From positions 1 through 10,709 of the forward strand of contig CANTHI010000077.1 of NCBI GenBank assembly GCA_947653505.1: a stretch of DNA of 10,709 nucleotides. Direction: 5' to 3'. Positions 7,800-10,709 of this stretch are shown in pieces. Both the position numbers and the translations under genes were made by a program. The stretch comes from an uncultured Eubacterium sp. GTDB lineage: Bacteria > Bacillota_A > Clostridia > Lachnospirales > Lachnospiraceae. Positions within the stretch are counted from its first letter, which is position 1. Each line of letters starts with the position of its first letter. The notes below the pieces were generated by a model that searched no databases, was not told where the DNA came from, and saw only the letters and a program-made list of their open reading frames with translations.

Positions 7800-8996
7800 T
7801 CATGATCCGGATTTTTTGTCTCCACTGTTTTTCACGTATATGCTGATCTTTTCCGGATACAGGACCTTTGCATGATACTCATATCCATAGCTCAGGCTTT
7901 TTGCAACTTTTTTCACAAGCTTATCATCCTCTGTCCCGACTTTACTGACAATCTTCTGCCTGACCGCAATATTCTCCTGTCCCGGTTCTCCTTTATAAAT
8001 GGTAACATCATATCGTTCCAGAATGTCCGCAAGATCATCTGCATAAGACGCAAATTCCTCCAGCGGGATGCTGTCCTGCTCCTTCTTTTCTTTCCAGAAC
8101 CGGATCTGCGACAGCATTGTTTCCCTAAAATCAGCAATATCATATAAGACATTTTTCATCGCTTTTTCTACCAGCCCTGCCTTATATTCATTCATCTCTT
8201 TATAAATCGCTCTGACCGCAGAGTCCCTGTTTTGTGCATTTAAAATCTCACTGTCAAACTTCTTTTCCAGCCGCTGCATCGTCCGGTTTATCCTGTCCAC
8301 ACCTTCCATATATTCTGTTAAAATCTTATGAATATCGTCCGTCCCGCCATTCTGCTCTCCGGCAAATGCAGATACTCCCTCTCCCCGGTCCTGTGCAGGT
8401 ACGGCTTCCCTTTCCTGATAATCCGTGCATGCAGTCTCTTCTTTCCTGCCAGCTTCTGCATACATGCCCTCACTTTCCGGTGCTCCTTTTTCCGCACGCA
8501 TGCTTTCACTTTCCGGCGCTCCTTTTTCCGCACACATGCTTTCACTTTCCGGCGCTCCTTTTTCCGCACACATGCTTTCACTTTCCAGCGCTCCTTTTTC
8601 CGCACACATGCTTTCACTTTCCGGCGCTCCTTTTTCCACACGCATGCTCTCACTTTCCGGCGCTCCTTTTTCTGCGGATGCAGCTTCCGTCTCTCCTGCA
8701 GGCGTAATCTCTTCTTCCTTCCATGTACGACTGCTCTCTTGCGCGCTTTCCCACTCATTTCCCACTGACTGACCTGCTGTACAGCCTCCGTCTTCTCTGC
8801 TGCCCGGTCCATCTGAGGCACTTGCAAAATCAGACGCATACTTTCTGACTTCCTTTGCCAGTTCTGCTTCTATTTTTTCATCAATAGCTGCCAGTACCTT
8901 TTCAGAGCTGCTGTCCGGCTGCGTTTCCTGTATAACCGCAAAGGCATCCGGATGATCCGGATCAAAGTCAATTCTTATATAATCTGTATGATTCAT
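7800..8996 (-). CDS. GrpE-like nucleotide exchange factor with repeat linker
   Basis: A 398-residue protein, about twice the usual GrpE length. The C-terminal half matches the GrpE pattern: a long amphipathic helix (221-305, with KNVLYDIADFRE resembling the KxLLPVLDNLER segment of GrpE), a short helix (LADILERYDVTIYKGEPG, about 322-339), then a beta domain ending GYEYHAKVLYPEKISIYVK (371-389). That ending parallels the GrpE finish GYxLxxxVLRPAxVxVxK. In GrpE this region opens the Hsp70 nucleotide cleft to release ADP. Residues 1-60 are acidic then helical; 61-220 are low-complexity and hold six 12-residue repeats. The ATG follows AAGGA by 7 bases. Its place directly upstream of two Hsp70 genes supports the call. 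I recognise this from the residue pattern, not a search, so the match needs a profile comparison. Confidence 0.7.
   Translation of the reverse strand: MNHTDYIRIDFDPDHPDAFAVIQETQPDSSSEKVLAAIDEKIEAELAKEVRKYASDFASASDGPGSREDGGCTAGQSVGNEWESAQESSRTWKEEEITPAGETEAASAEKGAPESESMRVEKGAPESESMCAEKGALESESMCAEKGAPESESMCAEKGAPESESMRAEKGAPESEGMYAEAGRKEETACTDYQEREAVPAQDRGEGVSAFAGEQNGGTDDIHKILTEYMEGVDRINRTMQRLEKKFDSEILNAQNRDSAVRAIYKEMNEYKAGLVEKAMKNVLYDIADFRETMLSQIRFWKEKKEQDSIPLEEFASYADDLADILERYDVTIYKGEPGQENIAVRQKIVSKVGTEDDKLVKKVAKSLSYGYEYHAKVLYPEKISIYVKNSGDKKSGS
8457..8672 (-). repeat. Six in-frame 36-base tandem repeats
   Basis: Six consecutive 36-base units encode EKGAPESESMCA with small changes (residues 109-180 of the GrpE-like protein). 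Units 3 and 5 are identical at the DNA level, and unit 4 differs from them by one base (Pro to Leu). The outer units differ more. Identity including silent sites indicates recent expansion by slippage or unequal exchange. The repeats form a flexible acidic linker between the N-terminal helix and the GrpE-like part, and copy number probably varies between strains. Confidence 0.95.
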
Positions 8997-9027
8997 GGTT
9001 CCATCCTTTCCAACGTTTCATTTTCTA

Positions 9028-9057
9028 TTTCTATCACTTATGCTGACATGTGGTAAA
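9028..9057 (-). promoter_or_regulatory. Weak candidate promoter before the GrpE-like gene
   Basis: In the 83-base gap after the amidase, minus-strand TTTACC (9052-9057) and an extended -10, TGATAGAAA (9028-9036), are separated by 18 bases. Each hexamer matches the sigma-A consensus at 4 of 6 positions. It could let the chaperone genes be transcribed apart from the amidase. No terminator hairpin is evident in the gap, so read-through is also possible. Confidence 0.22.
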
Positions 9058-9079
9058 CCTGATCACCAGTTCACGAGTG

Positions 9080-10240
9080 TTACGCTTCTGATTCAGAAAA
9101 AAACTGCTCCAGACCGTTTAAAATTCCCTGGACAATTTTCTCCTGATACTTTTCCGTCGCCAGCAGCTCATCTTCCTGTGCATTTGTCATATATCCCATC
9201 TCGATAATCGTAACCGGCACCTTCGCCCAGTTAATGCCGCTCATACTGTCTGTCTCCCACACATATTCCTTACGCGCACCTGTCGCACTTACCATATTAT
9301 CCAGAATCGCCTGCGAAAGCCTCCGGCTCTTCTCATACAACTCCCCATTATAAGGATTGGCACCTGTCTGACAGATAGTCATCATACCGTTTACCGAATG
9401 GTTCTCACTTCCATTGGCATGTATTCTGAGAAAAGCGTCAGCGCCGGCATCATTGGCGGCTGCCGCCCGTTCGCTGTTTGAGATATTGACATCATTGCTT
9501 TCCCGCACCATCAGCACCTCGTACCCTGCTTCCTTAAGAGCCTCTTTTAGCTTCAGCGCTACCTTTAGATTCAGTTCATACTCAGCCAGTCCGGTCGATA
9601 TACCACTTGTGCCGGAGGATACTTTCGCCTTTGTCTGGGATGCACCGGGACCTACCGGTTCCTGATCATGATCTGCATGCTGCTGATGTCCGGCATCTAT
9701 CGCTATGAGCAAAGCTTTATTGGACATTTTTTCCTGTGAAGTTTTGTTTTTTCCTTTTGTATGACTGATAGCTTTTGTATTGTCTGTATCCGTACGATGT
9801 TTTGTATCAATACTATAATTTGTATCCGCACGATGTTTTATATCTGTTTTATGATTTGCATCCGTTTTTTCAGTTCTATCCGTTTTTTCAGTTCTATTGC
9901 TTTCCTGACGGATAGTATTGTTTTCATAACTTTTATCTTTTTCCTGACTGATACGGCTCCCATATTTTTCAGTCCGCTTCGTGTCCTTTTGTACCGTGTC
10001 CTTTTGTCCTGCATTCTCCTGTTTTGAATCCTTATTTATGGGAACATTCTCTTTCTTATTTTTTAAAAAAGACATATCTTTTTTTTCTTTTATATCTGTA
10101 TTTTCATTTTGTGCAGTTTCAGTAACAGACAGGGTTTCTTTTGATTTGTCTCTGGAGTTTTGTTTACCTGCTTTTACAGCCAGACAGATCAGGATTCCAA
10201 GAGAAAGAACAAGTATGACCGGAATTACTGTTTTTTTCAT
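9080..10240 (-). CDS. Membrane-anchored N-acetylmuramoyl-L-alanine amidase (Amidase_3)
   Basis: A zinc amidase that cuts the bond between N-acetylmuramic acid and L-alanine in peptidoglycan. Residues 1-24 are a signal-anchor (MKK then [18 protein letters not shown]), so the enzyme should act outside the membrane. Residues 25-175 are a hydrophilic Lys/Thr/Asp/Glu-rich linker with short repeats (RTEKTD twice, variants of DTKHRTD), probably spanning the wall. The catalytic domain (176-386) shows the family's zinc ligands in order: H185 in IDAGH, E220 in LAEYELN and H274 in RIHANGS, plus the catalytic glutamate E347 in IIEMGYM. The domain is full length, so it should be active. AGGAGG lies 13 bases before the ATG, slightly long spacing. 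Similar enzymes act in daughter-cell separation, germination or spore mother-cell lysis; nothing here decides which. Its link to the chaperone genes rests on position and strand only. Confidence 0.95.
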   Translation of the reverse strand: MKKTVIPVILVLSLGILICLAVKAGKQNSRDKSKETLSVTETAQNENTDIKEKKDMSFLKNKKENVPINKDSKQENAGQKDTVQKDTKRTEKYGSRISQEKDKSYENNTIRQESNRTEKTDRTEKTDANHKTDIKHRADTNYSIDTKHRTDTDNTKAISHTKGKNKTSQEKMSNKALLIAIDAGHQQHADHDQEPVGPGASQTKAKVSSGTSGISTGLAEYELNLKVALKLKEALKEAGYEVLMVRESNDVNISNSERAAAANDAGADAFLRIHANGSENHSVNGMMTICQTGANPYNGELYEKSRRLSQAILDNMVSATGARKEYVWETDSMSGINWAKVPVTIIEMGYMTNAQEDELLATEKYQEKIVQGILNGLEQFFSESEA

Positions 10241-10465
10241 AATTACGAGATAACCTCCTATTTCAATTGGAACAGACAGATTGCAATATGACAGAACCAG
10301 ATTTATCTACAAATTTCATTCTTCTACATATCTCCTCTATATTTGTCAACTAATTATTAAAATAAATTCTTTTTACTGAGACGTTTACGTGAAAGAGTTT
10401 ACATAAAGTGAATTACTATACTATTTCAGATCATAAAAATTTCGACAAATCATGTTGCAAAGGAA
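10241..10465. other. AT-rich intergenic region
   Basis: About 225 bases with no gene. It contains the amidase ribosome site (AGGAGG, 10254-10259), the candidate promoter at 10321-10349, and a short direct repeat of TTTAC around 10383-10402 (minus-strand GTAAA) that could be an operator half-site pair. I see no intrinsic terminator for whatever ends at 10466. Confidence 0.5.
10321..10349 (-). promoter_or_regulatory. Candidate sigma-A promoter for the amidase/chaperone locus
   Basis: On the minus strand, a perfect -35 TTGACA (10344-10349) is followed after 17 bases by TAGAAG (10321-10326), which matches TATAAT at 4 of 6 positions. Transcription would begin near 10313, giving a leader of about 70 bases before the amidase ATG. 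The region around it is AT-rich. Confidence 0.5.
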
Positions 10466-10630
10466 TTATATTTTGAATAGCTTAAAATAGATCTGTTCAG
10501 ACAGGCTGCCATTGGCCATTTCAACCGTAACAGACCCGCCACGTTCCGGCACGGCGCTTTTTATGGCTGACCGGACTTTATCCCATAGACGCGAACTTAA
10601 GCAAAGAATGCAACAATTTACATAAAAGTG
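10398..10630 (+). repeat. Pair of short direct repeats, TTTACATAAA(A)GTG
   Basis: TTTACATAAAGTG at 10398-10410 recurs as TTTACATAAAAGTG at 10617-10630, with one extra A. The copies flank about 206 bases that are more GC-rich than the promoter region. They could bound an inserted or deleted segment, or be chance in AT-rich DNA. Confidence 0.3.
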
Positions 10631-10708
10631 TTGCGTATTGGCTACGTGGACCTGACCTGGATAAACCAGAACAGTACATATCGGCTTTCCGGACGCCGGA
10701 TGAGGGAA
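10466..10708 (-). CDS. Possible 3' end of an unidentified gene or relic
   Basis: A minus-strand frame is open from the window edge for 80 codons and ends at TAA 10466-10468. The last part (SAVPERGGSVTVEMANGSLSEQ, here abbreviated by its central VTVEMANGS) reads like protein, but the first half is cysteine-rich and less convincing. No start codon lies in the window apart from an ATG close to the end. A plus-strand frame open from 10531 to the edge (LTGLYPIDANLSKE ...) looks comparably protein-like, so strand is uncertain. VTVEMANG-type endings occur in small accessory proteins of IS66-like elements, as far as I recall, but I could not confirm this. Confidence 0.2.
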   Translation of the reverse strand, partial: FPHPASGKPICTVLVYPGQVHVANTQHFYVNCCILCLSSRLWDKVRSAIKSAVPERGGSVTVEMANGSLSEQIYFKLFKI

Positions 10709-10709
10709 C

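Noticed and set aside
8457..8672. Regular repeats as a CRISPR array
   Set aside because: The units are directly adjacent with no spacers, in frame, and encode a repeated peptide.
8234..8839. Overlapping long open frames on both strands across the repeat region
   Set aside because: They come from the 36-base repeat, whose length is a multiple of three and keeps every frame open. Only the minus-strand frame of the GrpE-like gene has a ribosome site and recognisable domains.

Overview
The window looks like part of a low-to-mid GC Firmicute chromosome, most likely class Clostridia and possibly Lachnospiraceae. The grounds are purine-rich Shine-Dalgarno sites (AGGAGG, GGGGAGGAG), mixed A/T-rich and moderate-GC codon use, and an anchored amidase typical of Gram-positives. 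This placement is inference; there is no rRNA or marker gene here.

All confident genes lie on the minus strand, so transcription runs from high to low coordinates. In that order they are: a membrane-anchored N-acetylmuramoyl-L-alanine amidase (10240-9080); a GrpE-like protein with a tandem 12-residue repeat in its linker (8996-7800); a lidless Hsp70/DnaK-like protein (7690-5957); a second Hsp70 whose lid is replaced by a von Willebrand factor A (vWA) domain (5942-3861); a roughly 1000-residue protein with a degenerate J-domain-like N-terminus, zinc-ribbon cysteines, helical repeats and several fibronectin-III-like domains (3827-822); and a zinc-ribbon P-loop GTPase (762-28). The GTPase frame stops just after the fourth core strand, near the window edge.

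The last five genes look like one remodelled Hsp70 machine. It has an exchange-factor-like protein, two divergent Hsp70s, a J-like scaffold that has lost the HPD motif, and a GTPase as a possible effector or client. Gaps of 14, 33 and 59 bases between the last four genes suggest one operon. The 109-base gap ahead of the first Hsp70 and the 83-base gap behind the amidase leave room for other arrangements. The amidase may be a passenger or may indicate a cell-envelope role. A consensus-like sigma-A promoter lies upstream of it.

The right-hand 470 bases hold an AT-rich promoter region and then a more GC-rich stretch. That stretch has an open minus-strand frame running off the edge and a pair of short direct repeats. 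It may be a gene relic or part of a mobile element, but I cannot identify it. No tRNA, rRNA, CRISPR array or convincing intrinsic terminator was seen.
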